DNA of 64,000 nucleotides from Porticoccaceae bacterium (GTDB lineage Bacteria > Pseudomonadota > Gammaproteobacteria > Pseudomonadales > Porticoccaceae). This document shows positions 45,446-54,786 of this stretch, piece by piece (the stretch's first letter is position 1; each line of letters begins with the position of its first letter). The notes under the pieces were generated by a model. The model searched no databases. It saw only the letters and a list, made by a program, of their open reading frames with translations, and was not told the origin of the DNA. The position numbers were made by a program, and so were the translations under genes. Where the stretch lies: contig BPKH01000008.1 of the NCBI GenBank assembly GCA_026005035.1, positions 62,001 to 126,000 of the forward strand, in the 5' to 3' direction.

Positions 45446-46596
45446 CAGCCCATCTCCATGCAGAACAGGGCGGCCAGGGCGTCGAAGAGGATCACGAAAA
45501 AGATCGCCTGGACCACCGCCGAGGTGGTCCGATCCCCCACGGAGCTTGCGCTGCCCGTCACCTTGAAGCCCTCCAGACAGCCGATCAGGGCGATGGTGAA
45601 GGCAAACAGCGGTGCCTTGCCCATGCCCACCCAGAAGTGGCGCACCGGCACCTCTTCGACGATGGCCAGAAAGCGCGCCGGGCTCACCGCGAGCTCCACC
45701 AGCGCCACCGCGGCGCCGCCGGCGAGGCCGGCGGCCATGGCGAGAAAACTGAGCAGCGGAAAGACCACGAGGAGCGCCACCACCCGGGGGATCACCAGCA
45801 CTTCCACCGGGTCCAAGCCGAGGGTTTCGAGGGCGTCGATCTCCTCGTTGACCTTCATGGTGCCGAGTTGCGCGGCGAAGCTGGACGCCGTGCGGCCGGC
45901 GAGCAGGATGGCGGCGAGCAGGACGCCGAATTCGCGCAGGAAGGAGTAGGCGACCAGGTCGACGGTGTAAATCCCCGCGCCGAACACCTGGAGCACGGTG
46001 GCGCCGAGGAAGGCCACCACCGCCCCCACCAGAAAGGAGAGGAGGGTCACGATGGGCACCGCCTCCAGTCCCGCCGCCTGCATCTGGTGGACGGTGGCGG
46101 TCAGGCGCAGGCGGTGGGGGGTGAGGAGCGCGATCCCCAGTCGCACCAGCACCAGCCCCAGAAAGCCTACCAGCAGGCGCAGGTGGGCGAGTCCGCGGCT
46201 GGTGGTGCGGCCGAGCGCCACCAGGGGGGCGAAGAGATCCCGCGGCGCGGGCGCCGGTGGGCTGCCGGCGGCGGCGAGGCTCGCGGCGACTCGCTCGAGG
46301 AGCGCCCGCCGCTCGGCCGGCAGCGCCGCCGCCAGTGCCTGCAGGCGCTGGGCCCCGAGTAGGGCGGCCAGGCGGCTGGCGCCGGCGCTGTCCAGGGCGG
46401 TCAGCTGCGCGATGTCGAGCGCCGCCACCGTCTCCGCGGCGACCGGCAGGGCGCGGGGCAGCTCGCGCCACCTGGCGGTCACCCAGGCGCCCCGCAGCAC
46501 GAGCACCGCGCCCCCGTCGGCGCGCCGGCGCACCTCCAGAAAGTCATCGCGCCTCCCAGGAGAGGACGCGGGGGCGGTTGGCTGCGACTGGGCCAT
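45442..46596 (-). CDS. MCE-system permease with N-terminal STAS domain (MlaE-like)
   Basis: A 384-residue protein. The N-terminal STAS domain (about 20-110, VAALDIAQLTALDSAG) is fused to the MlaE permease (about 135-384). The permease includes HQMQAAGLEAVPIVTLLSF, RTASSFAAQLGTMKVNEEIDALETLG and the terminal helices. In E. coli the STAS partner (MlaB) is a separate protein. Here it is built in, as in some PqiA-independent MCE systems. ATG 46596 is chosen. It is the first gene of the minus-strand MCE-TamAB run and is divergent from the ppnN-like gene across 61 bp. Confidence 0.88.
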   Translation of the reverse strand: MAQSQPTAPASSPGRRDDFLEVRRRADGGAVLVLRGAWVTARWRELPRALPVAAETVAALDIAQLTALDSAGASRLAALLGAQRLQALAAALPAERRALLERVAASLAAAGSPPAPAPRDLFAPLVALGRTTSRGLAHLRLLVGFLGLVLVRLGIALLTPHRLRLTATVHQMQAAGLEAVPIVTLLSFLVGAVVAFLGATVLQVFGAGIYTVDLVAYSFLREFGVLLAAILLAGRTASSFAAQLGTMKVNEEIDALETLGLDPVEVLVIPRVVALLVVFPLLSFLAMAAGLAGGAAVALVELAVSPARFLAIVEEVPVRHFWVGMGKAPLFAFTIALIGCLEGFKVTGSASSVGDRTTSAVVQAIFFVILFDALAALFCMEMGW

Positions 46597-46657
46597 TGGG
46601 AGCGAGACCGCCGGGCGGCATAATGTGCGCCCTGCCCAATCTACCACGGGGATCGCA

Positions 46658-48040
46658 GTGAGTGCACCGGCGAAGATCGCGCGGGCCACCGTCTACCCGC
46701 GCAACACCTTAAACCTCCTGTCCCGGGAGGAGATCGTCGCCCTCGCCGACGCGGAAGGCCCCCTGCAGCGCCTGTTCCGGGACTGTGCCCTGGCCATCCT
46801 CAACGTCGACACCCAGGAGGACGACGCGAGCCGCATCCTGGACCGGTACCGCGATTTCGCGGTGCGCGTCCTGCCCCAGGAGCGGGGGGTGAAGCTGGAG
46901 ATCGAAAACGCGCCCGCCCAGGCGTTCGTCGACGGCAAGATCATCCGCGGCATCCAGGAGCACCTCTTCGCCGCCCTGCGGGACATCCTCTACCTCGACT
47001 ACCTCAAGCGGTTGCGCGCCGGCAACGGCCCCGCCGACCCCGCCAGCGAAGTCTTCGAGATCCTGCGCAACGCCCGCGCCCTGCGCCCCGACCGGCCGGT
47101 GGGGATGGTCATCTGCTGGGGCGGCCACTCGGTGCCCCGCGAGGAGTACGACTTTTCCAAGCAGGTGGGCTACGAACTGGGGCTGCGCGGCCTGGATATC
47201 GCCACCGGCTGCGGCATCGGCGCCATGAAGGGGCCCATGAAGGGGGCGGCCATCGGCCACGCCAAGCAACAGATCCGCGACGGCCGCTATCTGGGCTTGA
47301 GCGAGCCCGGGATCATCGCCTCAGAGCCGCCCAACGCCATCGTCAACGAACTGGTGATCCTGCCGGACATCGAGAAGCGCCTCGAGGCCTTCGTCCGCCT
47401 GGCCCACGCCATCGTCGTCTTCCCCGGCGGCGTGGGCACCCTGGAGGAGCTGCTCTATCTGTTTGCGGTGCTGATGCACCCCGACAATCGCCAACAGCTG
47501 CCGCTGGTCCTCGCCGGTCCCGAATCGACCCGGGACTACTTTGCGCGGGTGGAGCGGTTTCTCGTCGCCACCCTCGGCGAAGGGGTGCGTCGCCACTACT
47601 CCCTGGTGGTCGGCGATGCGGCGGAGGTAGCGCGGCGCCTCGAGGCGGGGGTGGAGCAGGTGTTCGCCCAGCGCCGCGCCCGGGGGGAGGCCTACTACTT
47701 CAACTGGTCGCTCTCGGTGCCCGCGGAGCTGCAGACGCCCTTCGATCCCACCCACGAGAACATGGCGGCGCTCTGCCTCGATCCCCACCTGCCGCCCCAT
47801 CGCCTGGCGGCGGAGCTCAGGCGCGCCTTCTCGGGCATCGTGGCCGGGAACGTCAAGGCGGTGGGCATCGAGCGGGTGCGCCGCCACGGTCCCTTTCTCC
47901 TCCGGGGCGATGCGCGCCTGATGGCGGCGATGGACGAGCTGCTGACCGCCTTGGCGGCCGAGGGGCGCATGCGCCTCGGCCGCCGCTATCGGCCCTGCTA
48001 TCGGATCGAGCCCCTGGAGGTCAGGTCTCGTGGCGCGTGA
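46658..48040 (+). CDS. ppnN: Pyrimidine/purine nucleotide 5'-monophosphate nucleosidase (PpnN/YgdH, LOG family)
   Basis: A 460-residue protein. The central LOG/Rossmann domain has the signature [17 protein letters not shown] and the upstream [18 protein letters not shown]. The N-terminal and C-terminal domains are those of the long PpnN form, whose E. coli homologue cleaves nucleotide monophosphates to base and ribose 5-phosphate under ppGpp control. The start is GTG 46658. It overlaps the convergent yqhA-like gene by 20 nt. Confidence 0.9.
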   Translation: MSAPAKIARATVYPRNTLNLLSREEIVALADAEGPLQRLFRDCALAILNVDTQEDDASRILDRYRDFAVRVLPQERGVKLEIENAPAQAFVDGKIIRGIQEHLFAALRDILYLDYLKRLRAGNGPADPASEVFEILRNARALRPDRPVGMVICWGGHSVPREEYDFSKQVGYELGLRGLDIATGCGIGAMKGPMKGAAIGHAKQQIRDGRYLGLSEPGIIASEPPNAIVNELVILPDIEKRLEAFVRLAHAIVVFPGGVGTLEELLYLFAVLMHPDNRQQLPLVLAGPESTRDYFARVERFLVATLGEGVRRHYSLVVGDAAEVARRLEAGVEQVFAQRRARGEAYYFNWSLSVPAELQTPFDPTHENMAALCLDPHLPPHRLAAELRRAFSGIVAGNVKAVGIERVRRHGPFLLRGDARLMAAMDELLTALAAEGRMRLGRRYRPCYRIEPLEVRSRGA

Positions 48041-48518
48041 GCTTGTCCAGCATGCCCATGGCGAAGGCCGAGGCGACGAAGGTCAGGTGGATGGCCACGT
48101 ACCACAGGAGCTTGTCGTTGGCAATGTGCTCGGCGTTCATGAACACCTTGAGCAGGTGGATCGACGAGATGGCGACGATGGAGGCCGCCACCTTGTTCTT
48201 GAGGCTTGCGGTGTCGAGTTTGCCGAGCCAGCGCAGTTTGTCCTGGGTGCCTTCGAGGTCCAGCTGGGAGACGTAGTTTTCGTAGCCGGAAAACATCACC
48301 ATCACGATGAGCCCGCCCACCAGGGAGATGTCCACCAGGGACAAAACCAGGAGGATGAGCTCCATCTCCGCCATCTCGAGGAGATGGGGCAGGGCGTGGA
48401 AGAGCTCGGCGAAGAACTTGATGCCGAGGGCGAGCAGGGCGAGGCTCAAGCCCAGGTAGATGGGAGCGAGCAGCCAGCGGGTGGAATAGATCAGGTTCTC
48501 GAGCCAGCGCTCGACCAT
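48021..48518 (-). CDS. YqhA-family (UPF0114) inner-membrane protein
   Basis: A 165-residue membrane protein with about four helices. It begins [20 protein letters not shown] and contains [24 protein letters not shown] and [15 protein letters not shown] in the order typical of UPF0114/YqhA. The function is unknown. The ATG is preceded by GGAGGAAC. It stands alone: convergent with ppnN and divergent from the MFS gene. Confidence 0.92.
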   Translation of the reverse strand: MVERWLENLIYSTRWLLAPIYLGLSLALLALGIKFFAELFHALPHLLEMAEMELILLVLSLVDISLVGGLIVMVMFSGYENYVSQLDLEGTQDKLRWLGKLDTASLKNKVAASIVAISSIHLLKVFMNAEHIANDKLLWYVAIHLTFVASAFAMGMLDKLTRHET

Positions 48519-48583
48519 CGGCGTTCCTCCTCGGCCAACCGGCGGGCAGTCTACCCCAGCGGGCGGGCGGGGGGGAACGGGCC

Positions 48584-49882
48584 GTGATCCGCCTGTTCCT
48601 GCCCATCGCCGCGCTCCTTTTGTCCGACGCCCTGCTGATCATCGGCCACGGGGCGCTCTTGACCCTCCTGCCGCTGCGGGCCGAACGGGAGGGCTTCGCC
48701 ACCGCGGCCATCGCCGCCACCGCGTCGGCCTATTTCGCCGGCTTTGTCGCCGGTTGCCTCCTGGCGCCCTGGCTGTTGCGGCGGGTGGGCCACATCCGCG
48801 CCTTCGCCGCCCTGGCGGCGCTCTTCGCCAGCGCCACCCTCGCCCTCCACGCCCTGCCCTCGCTGCCGGCCTGGCTGGCGCTGCGGTTTTGGCTTGGCCT
48901 GTGCATCGCCGGCCTCTACACGGTCATCGAGAGCTGGCTCAATGGTGTGACTGGCCGCGAAGCGCGCGGGCTCGTCCTGTCGGCCTACATGGTGATCAAC
49001 CTGCTGATGATCGTCGCCGGGCAGCAACTGCTGGCTCTGGCTTCGCCCCACAGCGAGACCCTGTTTCTCCTCGCGGCGATCTTCGTCTGTCTGTCCATCG
49101 TCCCGGTCTCCCTCACCCGGGCCCTCTCCCCCGCGCCGCCGGAGCGGCAACCCCTCGCCTGGGGGCGCATCTGGGAGCTGTCCCACGCCGCCTTGGTGGG
49201 AGCCGCGGCGGCCGGCCTGGTGACCGGCGCTTTCTGGGCGCTGGGGCCGGTGTTCGCCCGCGAGGCGGGTCTCGACGCCGCCGGCGTGGGGCTCTTCGTC
49301 AGCGGCGCCGTGCTCGGCGGAGCGCTGTTCCAGCTGCCCCTGGGGCGGCTGTCCGACTGGCTCGACCGGCGGGTGGTGCTCCTCGGCGTGGCGGTGGCGG
49401 GCGCCCTCTCCTCGCTGGCCCTGCTGGTGGTTGCGGCCGAGCCTGCGCTGCTGCCGCTGTTCGCCCTGCCCTGGGGCGGCACCACCATGACGGTGTACGC
49501 GATTTGCCTCGCCCACGCCACGGACCACGCCGACCCGCGCGAGCTGACCATGGTCGGCTCCGGGATTCTCCTCGCCTTCGGGGTGGCCTCGGCCCTGGGC
49601 GGGCCCCTGGCTGCGGTCGGGGTGGCGGTGCTGGGGAGCGGGGGGCTGTTCGCCTTTTGCGCCGCCGTCCAGCTGGGGCTTGCCGTCTATCTGGCCCTGC
49701 GCCGCCGCCGCCACCCCCTGCCCCTGGTGGACACCACCGAGGGCTTCCACGCCATGGCGGAGAGCTCGCCGGCGGCGCTCGCCCTCGACCCGCGGGCGGA
49801 AGAACCGCCGCCGCCGCGGCCGGCTCCCTGGGAATCCGCCCACTCCCACGGCGGAGAAGGCGGCGGAGACGTCCAAACGTGA
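48584..49882 (+). CDS. MFS transporter (YcaD-like)
   Basis: A 432-residue protein with about 12 membrane helices. It contains the MFS loop pattern [18 protein letters not shown] between helices 8 and 9, and [25 protein letters not shown] between 2 and 3. The C-terminal tail (about 385-432) is hydrophilic, Pro-rich and probably cytoplasmic. The transported substrate is unknown. GTG start after a G-rich Shine-Dalgarno. Its stop overlaps the start of the DMT-family gene (GTGA). Confidence 0.85.
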   Translation: MIRLFLPIAALLLSDALLIIGHGALLTLLPLRAEREGFATAAIAATASAYFAGFVAGCLLAPWLLRRVGHIRAFAALAALFASATLALHALPSLPAWLALRFWLGLCIAGLYTVIESWLNGVTGREARGLVLSAYMVINLLMIVAGQQLLALASPHSETLFLLAAIFVCLSIVPVSLTRALSPAPPERQPLAWGRIWELSHAALVGAAAAGLVTGAFWALGPVFAREAGLDAAGVGLFVSGAVLGGALFQLPLGRLSDWLDRRVVLLGVAVAGALSSLALLVVAAEPALLPLFALPWGGTTMTVYAICLAHATDHADPRELTMVGSGILLAFGVASALGGPLAAVGVAVLGSGGLFAFCAAVQLGLAVYLALRRRRHPLPLVDTTEGFHAMAESSPAALALDPRAEEPPPPRPAPWESAHSHGGEGGGDVQT

Positions 49883-50751
49883 GGGATTCCACCCGCGGGG
49901 CGCAACTGATGCTCCTGTCGGGGGCGGCCTTTGCCGCCATGGGGGCCTGCGTGCGCCTGGCCGGCGAGCGGGGCATTCCGGTGCTCGAGATCATCGCCGT
50001 GCGGGCGGCGATCTCCCTCGCCTTGAGCGCCCTGGCGGCGTGGCGGCGGCGCGTTCCCCTCCTGGGGCGCCGGCGGGGGCTTCTCCTCGCCCGCGGCGCG
50101 GTGGGGTTTGCGTCCCTGGCGGCCTTCTACTACGCCCTGGTGCACCTGCCCTTGGCGGAGGCGACCCTGCTCCAGTACCTCCACCCCATGTTCACCGCCC
50201 TGCTCGCCTTTTTGCTTCTGGGTGAGCGCCCCGGTCTCGGCGCGCTGCTCTGCACCGCCCTGTCGCTCGCTGGGCTTGCGGCGATGGCGGTCCCCGCGGT
50301 GGGGTCGGGGGCCGAGTGGCCTGCGCTCGCAGTGGCGGCGGGGGTGGCCGGAGCCCTCGGCAGTGGGCTCGCCTACACCCTGGTGCGCCGTCTGGCCGCC
50401 AGCGAGGATCCGGCGGTGATCGTGCTTTACTTTCCGCTGGTGTGCCTGCCGGCCACCCTCCTTCTCGGCTGGCGGGACTTCGTCTGGCCGTCCGGTTCCA
50501 CCTGGGGGATCTTGGTGCTGGTGGGGGTCTTCACCCAGCTCGGCCAGGTGGCGCTCACCCGCGCCATGCAGGTGGAGACCGCCGCCCGCGCCACCGCCTT
50601 CTCTTACAGCCAGGTGGTGTTCGCGGCCCTTCTCGGCGGCTGGCTGTTCGGCGAGTGGCCCGACGGGCGCACCCTCGCCGCCGGCGCCCTCATCCTCGCC
50701 GGGGCGGTGGCCAACCTGTTGTGCCGCCCGGCACCGGGGGTGGGCCGCTGA
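49879..50751 (+). CDS. EamA/DMT-family permease
   Basis: A 290-residue protein with ten predicted helices in two EamA repeats (about 10-140 and 150-285). Family segments are FYYALVHLPLAEATLLQYLHPMF and the symmetrical RATAFSYSQVVFAALLGGWLFGE. It is probably a metabolite exporter of unknown substrate. It starts at GTG 49879, overlapping the MFS stop, so the two transporters are translationally coupled. Confidence 0.87.
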   Translation: MRDSTRGAQLMLLSGAAFAAMGACVRLAGERGIPVLEIIAVRAAISLALSALAAWRRRVPLLGRRRGLLLARGAVGFASLAAFYYALVHLPLAEATLLQYLHPMFTALLAFLLLGERPGLGALLCTALSLAGLAAMAVPAVGSGAEWPALAVAAGVAGALGSGLAYTLVRRLAASEDPAVIVLYFPLVCLPATLLLGWRDFVWPSGSTWGILVLVGVFTQLGQVALTRAMQVETAARATAFSYSQVVFAALLGGWLFGEWPDGRTLAAGALILAGAVANLLCRPAPGVGR

Positions 50752-50795
50752 CGTGTTATGATCCGCCTCGGTTCAGGACAGCGGAGTGTCCGCAG

Positions 50796-51398
50796 ATGCG
50801 CTCCCCTTCTCCACCGCCGCTCGCCGAAGACGCCCGGGTCGCCCGCTCCCGGGAAGCGCTGCGTGCCGCCCTCTTGGAGATGCTCGAGCGGGAGCCCCTG
50901 GAGCGGATCGCCATCCGCGATCTAGCCCGGCGGGCGGGTGTGGGCCACGCCACCTTCTACCGCCACTACCCCACCAAGGAAGCGCTCCTCGACGACATCG
51001 CTGCGGACGAGATCCGCCGCCTGGTCTCCCTCACCCTGCCGGTGCTCGACCGGGCCGATTCCCGGGCCGCCTGCGCCGCCCTGACCCGCTACGTGGCGGG
51101 CAGGTGGCAGCTGTGGCGCGTGCTCCTCACCGGAGGGGCGGCGGCGGCACTCAAGGAGGAGCTGTTGGCCATTTCCCGGCGGGTGGCCGCGGAGCGGCCG
51201 CGACCCGCCCGCGACCTCCCCGAAGATCTGGCCGTGGCCCTTGCGGTGGCCGGCATCGTCGAACTGTTGGCCTGGTGGCTGCGCCAGGAGGATCCCTGGC
51301 CGGCCGAGCAGGTGGCGGACCTGTTGGACCGCGCCGTGGTGGGCCCGGCGGCCCGGGGGCGCGCGCCGCCCCGGGGGGAGGCCGCCGTCGGCCCCTGA
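50796..51398 (+). CDS. TetR/AcrR-family transcriptional regulator
   Basis: A 200-residue repressor-type protein. The N-terminal helix-turn-helix (about 15-60) has REALRAALLEML, IAIRDLARRAGVGHATFYRHYPTKEALL, the standard TetR fingerprint. The C-terminal ligand domain is all-helical. It lies 44 nt after the DMT transporter gene, which may be its target along with the MFS gene, though it may have its own promoter (TTATGAT around 50756). The ligand is unknown. Confidence 0.9.
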   Translation: MRSPSPPPLAEDARVARSREALRAALLEMLEREPLERIAIRDLARRAGVGHATFYRHYPTKEALLDDIAADEIRRLVSLTLPVLDRADSRAACAALTRYVAGRWQLWRVLLTGGAAAALKEELLAISRRVAAERPRPARDLPEDLAVALAVAGIVELLAWWLRQEDPWPAEQVADLLDRAVVGPAARGRAPPRGEAAVGP

Positions 51399-51468
51399 GG
51401 GGTCTGCCCCTTGCCGCTGGGGCCGCTCTTTGCCGATACTGGGGCTTCCGGGTGGGGTAGAGTGTCCC

Positions 51469-52689
51469 ATGGTGCGCTGGCTCCTTCCGCTGTGCGCGCT
51501 CTTCTTGGCGCCGGCGGCCCTCGAGGCCGCGGAGCGACCCACCTTCGGCGTGCGCTACACCGTGTGGATCAAGCCGGAGGAGAAGGCGGCGGTGGTCAAG
51601 ATCCGCCTCCGGCCCCACCCCGAGTGGGTGGACTGGATCGAGCTGCCCGTCGATCCCGACCGCTACGATCGGTTCCTCGCCAGCGGGGAGCTGGCGGTGC
51701 TCGCGGAGCGGGTGCGCTGGCATCCCCCCGCGGAAGACGCCTGGCTCCAATACCGGGTCCGCCTGGAAAGTCGCCGCGCCAACGGCCGCTACGATGGCCT
51801 GATCACCCCCGACTGGGCGCTCTTCCGCCTCGACGACCTGGTGCCGCCCTGGCGGGTCTCCTTCCGCGACGGCACCGCCTCGCGGGCCAAGCTCGAGTTC
51901 CGCCTGCCGGAGGGCTGGTCGGTGGCCACCCGCTATCCCCGCTATCGCAGCGGGCGCTTCAAGGTGGACGAGCCGCGGCGCTACTTCGACCGGCCCAGCG
52001 GCTGGGTGGTGATGGGCCGCATCGGCGTCAAGCGGGAGACCCTCGCCGGCACCCGGGTGGCGGTGGCCGCGCCCCTCGGTCAGGGCTTTCGCTACATGGA
52101 TTACCTCGCCCTCCTGGCCTGGACGCTGCCGGAGCTCAGGCGGCTTTTGCCCGACTTTCCGGAGCGGCTGTTGGTCGTCGGCGCGGGCGATCCCATGTGG
52201 CGGGGGGCGCTCTCCGGCCCGGGATCGCTCTACCTGCACGCCGACCGGCCGCTCCTCAGCAACAACGCCACCAGTCCCTTGCTCCACGAGCTGATCCACG
52301 TGGGGATGCGCGCCCGAAGTGCGCCGGGCGCCGACTGGATCGTCGAGGGACTCGCCGAATACTATTCCCTGGAGCTTTTGCGCCGTACCGGGACCATCAC
52401 CGAGCGGCGCCATGCCCGGGCCATGGCGCAGCTGGCCGAATGGGGCAAGGCCGCCGAGCGGCTCGACGTGCCCCGCGCCCACGGTCCGATCACCGCCCGG
52501 GCGGTGGGGGAACTCGCCCGCATCGATCGCGAGATCCGAAGCAAGAGCGCAGGCGCCCACAGCCTCGACGACGTGGTGCGCGCCCTGGCTGCGAAGGATC
52601 GCGCGGTGACCGCGGAGCGGTTTTTCGCCCTGGTGGAACGCTACTCGCGAGCTCCAGCGGGCGCCGGGGAAGGCCAGGGGGGCGACTAG
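51469..52689 (+). CDS. Secreted metallopeptidase-like protein (HExxH, M1/M61-like)
   Basis: A 406-residue protein with a signal peptide (cleavage around AALEAAE, residue 18-20). It has a beta-rich first half (about 25-215) and a second, helical half with HELIH (residues 273-277). A downstream VEGLAEYYS follows, in which Glu293 is the likely third zinc ligand. This is the gluzincin arrangement seen in M1 and M61 peptidases. No closer family could be recognised. It stands 4 nt before an LLM oxidoreductase gene but has no obvious link to it. Confidence 0.65.
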   Translation: MVRWLLPLCALFLAPAALEAAERPTFGVRYTVWIKPEEKAAVVKIRLRPHPEWVDWIELPVDPDRYDRFLASGELAVLAERVRWHPPAEDAWLQYRVRLESRRANGRYDGLITPDWALFRLDDLVPPWRVSFRDGTASRAKLEFRLPEGWSVATRYPRYRSGRFKVDEPRRYFDRPSGWVVMGRIGVKRETLAGTRVAVAAPLGQGFRYMDYLALLAWTLPELRRLLPDFPERLLVVGAGDPMWRGALSGPGSLYLHADRPLLSNNATSPLLHELIHVGMRARSAPGADWIVEGLAEYYSLELLRRTGTITERRHARAMAQLAEWGKAAERLDVPRAHGPITARAVGELARIDREIRSKSAGAHSLDDVVRALAAKDRAVTAERFFALVERYSRAPAGAGEGQGGD

Positions 52690-52692
52690 GCC

Positions 52693-53694
52693 ATGGCGGT
52701 GGTGGCCCTCAGTTTCGACATGCGCGCGCCGCCCTTTGGGGCACCCCCCGAGCGGCTCTACCCGGCGGCGCTGGAGATGATCGCCTACGCCGACCGCCAC
52801 GGCTTCGACCAGGTGGTCTTCCCCGAACACCACGCCTCGCCCGACGGCTACAACCCGGTGCCGGCACTCCTCGCGGCGGCCGCCGCGGCGCGCACCGAGG
52901 GAATCGCCTTGGTGTTGGGCGCCATCGTCCTGCCCCTGCACGATCCCGTCGAGGTGGCCGAGTGGATCGCGGTGGCCGACCAGATTGCGGCGGGCCGGAT
53001 CCACGCGGTGTTGGTGGCGGGCTACGCGGAGTCCGATTTCCGCCTGTTCGGCAAGTCCCTCGCCGACCGGGCGAGGGCCATGGACGAGGGCCTCGAGGTG
53101 CTGACCCGGGCGCTCGCCGGCGAGCGCTTTCCCTGGCGGGACCGCGAGGTCTTCGTGCGGCCCTTGCCGCGCGCCCGGCCGCCGCACCTCTACGTCGGGG
53201 GCGGCGTTGCCGCCGCCGCTCGCCGCGCCGCGCGCTTCGGCCTCGGCTTTTGGCCGCTCACCCGGGAGGAGGAGCTCGTCCCCCTCTACCAGGCGGAATG
53301 CCGTCGCTTGGGCCGCGAGCCCGGCCCGGTGCTGCGCACCGCGGTGGGCGTGCACGTGGCCGAAGATCCCGAGCGGGCCTGGGCCGAACTGGGCCCCCAC
53401 CTGATCCATCTGGTGCAAAGCTACGCCCAGTGGGCCGGCGACGAGGCGCGTTCCTCCTCTCCCTTCCACGGGCTCGACAGCGTGGAGAAGATCCGCGCGA
53501 GCGGGCTCGTCCGGGTGGTCACCCCCGACGAGGCGGTGGCCCTCGCCCGCCATCGCCCCATCTCCCTCACCCCCCTGATCTCGGGGCTCGATCCCGAGCG
53601 CGGCTGGGAGAGCCTGGAACTCTTCGTCGCCCGCGCCCTGCCCCGGATCCGCGCCGAGGCTCAGCCGTCCGCCGAGGATTCCGCCTCCCGCTGA
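52693..53694 (+). CDS. LLM class flavin-dependent oxidoreductase (bacterial luciferase-like)
   Basis: A 333-residue TIM-barrel flavoprotein. LSFDMRAP at the start, GFDQVVFPEHH with the conserved EHH, and GIALVLGAIVLPLHDPVEVAEWIAVAD with the following GR(I/H)xxVL block identify the luciferase-like monooxygenase family. It uses F420 or reduced FMN. Nothing here decides between them. It is the first of two LLM enzymes in the catabolic region. Its 3' end overlaps the convergent CMD-family gene by 34 nt. Confidence 0.87.
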   Translation: MAVVALSFDMRAPPFGAPPERLYPAALEMIAYADRHGFDQVVFPEHHASPDGYNPVPALLAAAAAARTEGIALVLGAIVLPLHDPVEVAEWIAVADQIAAGRIHAVLVAGYAESDFRLFGKSLADRARAMDEGLEVLTRALAGERFPWRDREVFVRPLPRARPPHLYVGGGVAAAARRAARFGLGFWPLTREEELVPLYQAECRRLGREPGPVLRTAVGVHVAEDPERAWAELGPHLIHLVQSYAQWAGDEARSSSPFHGLDSVEKIRASGLVRVVTPDEAVALARHRPISLTPLISGLDPERGWESLELFVARALPRIRAEAQPSAEDSASR

Positions 53695-54218
53695 AAGCGG
53701 TCGAGGGCGGCGGCCGGATCGATGCGCACCGGCCCCGCGGGATCGAGGGGGGCGTCGATGCCGAGGGCGGCGCGGGGTTTGTTGACCAGGAAGGCGGCGA
53801 GCCGCACCGCGAGCCCGACGATTTCGGTGGGCGTGAAGTGGGCGAGCAGTTCCCGGCGCGCCTCGGCGGAGAGGGAGCGGGGCAGGGTGAGAAAGGCTTC
53901 CGCCAGGCGCAGCGCCGCCTTTTCCCGGGGCGAGAAGCCGTCGTCCCCCTCGAAGCGCAGCAGGCGCTCGGGCAGGGTTCGATCGAACCGCTCGTCGTCC
54001 ACCAGGCGCACGCTCAGGCAGTACTCGCAGGATTGGGCCACGCCGTTGCGCAGCCGCAGCAGCTCCACCAGGGCGGGGTCCTGGGGCGGGGCGGCCTGGG
54101 CGGTGGCGTAGAAAGCCAGATAGCGCCGGGTCAGCTCGCCGTCGGTGAGGGAGTTGAGGTAGAGGGCGGCGTCGCCGCCCGGCGGGGGAGGGGGCACGGA
54201 AATTTTGGGCGAGCTCAT
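53661..54218 (-). CDS. Carboxymuconolactone decarboxylase/AhpD-family protein with CxxC
   Basis: A 185-residue helical protein of the CMD/AhpD fold. It has the redox-type motif SCEYC within LRNGVAQSCEYCLSVR (about residues 63-78), then FSPREKAALRLAEAF and PTEIVGLAVRLAAFLVNK. CxxC members act as thiol peroxidase-linked reductants or use the Cys pair in small-molecule chemistry. It starts at ATG 54218, overlapping the stop of a related gene (ATGA). Confidence 0.8.
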   Translation of the reverse strand: MSSPKISVPPPPPGGDAALYLNSLTDGELTRRYLAFYATAQAAPPQDPALVELLRLRNGVAQSCEYCLSVRLVDDERFDRTLPERLLRFEGDDGFSPREKAALRLAEAFLTLPRSLSAEARRELLAHFTPTEIVGLAVRLAAFLVNKPRAALGIDAPLDPAGPVRIDPAAALDRFQREAESSADG

Positions 54219-54652
54219 GGCGCGGGCTCCAGGTCGAACAGGGCGGCCAGGCGCAGGGACGCTTCGACCCCGGTCAGGGCGGCGGCGAGATCGATGACGT
54301 AGGAAGGGCCGCGCAGCGCCTCCAGCTCGCGCAGCAGTTCGGGCTCCACCCGCGCCGGGTCGAGGAGGAACTGTTCGGCGAACTCCAGGACCAGCCGCTC
54401 CAGGGGGGTGAAGGCCGGTGAGCGGGCGGGGTCGCGCAATTCCTCGAGGAGCGCCGCATCGTGGCGGGCGAGCTCCTCCCGACAGTCCAGAAGGAGCGCG
54501 AGCCGCGCCCGGCACAGCGCCATCACCCGCCCGCCGTCGAAGCCCTCGCAGGCCTCCAGAAAGGCCCGGTGGGCGCGGGCCACCTCGGGCAGGAGGCCGA
54601 GGAGGCGTTCCCGTTCCGACCCCTCGCCGGCGGGCAGCGGCAACCAGGTCAC
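54215..54652 (-). CDS. CMD/AhpD-like protein lacking the first active-site Cys
   Basis: A 145-residue protein that appears related to the neighbouring CMD-family protein. FTPLERLVLEFAEQFLL corresponds to its FSPREKAALRLAEAF, and DLAAALTGVEASLRLAALF to its C-terminal helix. Where the neighbour has CEYC, this one has LLDC, so only the second cysteine remains. It probably forms a heteromer with the downstream partner, given the 4-nt gene overlap. GTG start. The homology is judged by eye. Confidence 0.6.
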   Translation of the reverse strand: MTWLPLPAGEGSERERLLGLLPEVARAHRAFLEACEGFDGGRVMALCRARLALLLDCREELARHDAALLEELRDPARSPAFTPLERLVLEFAEQFLLDPARVEPELLRELEALRGPSYVIDLAAALTGVEASLRLAALFDLEPAP

Positions 54653-54690
54653 TTCTTTTCCCCCTTCGCGCGACGGGTTCGTTCGGAAGA

Positions 54691-54719
54691 TTGCAACCGT
54701 CCAGGTTTCATTCTAGTAT
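54691..54719 (+). promoter_or_regulatory. Sigma-70-like promoter with overlapping palindrome upstream of the second LLM gene
   Basis: TTGCAA (54691-54696) and TAGTAT (54714-54719) are 17 bp apart. A palindrome, GTTTCA (54705-54710) and TGAAAC (54720-54725), straddles the -10, a suitable place for a repressor. The region lies between the divergent CMD-like and LLM genes. Confidence 0.6.
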
Positions 54720-54786
54720 TGAAACGAAACGGGTGCCAAAATGCGGTGCCAAGTCGCCCGTCCCATTTCCCTTCAGGAGGTAAGCG

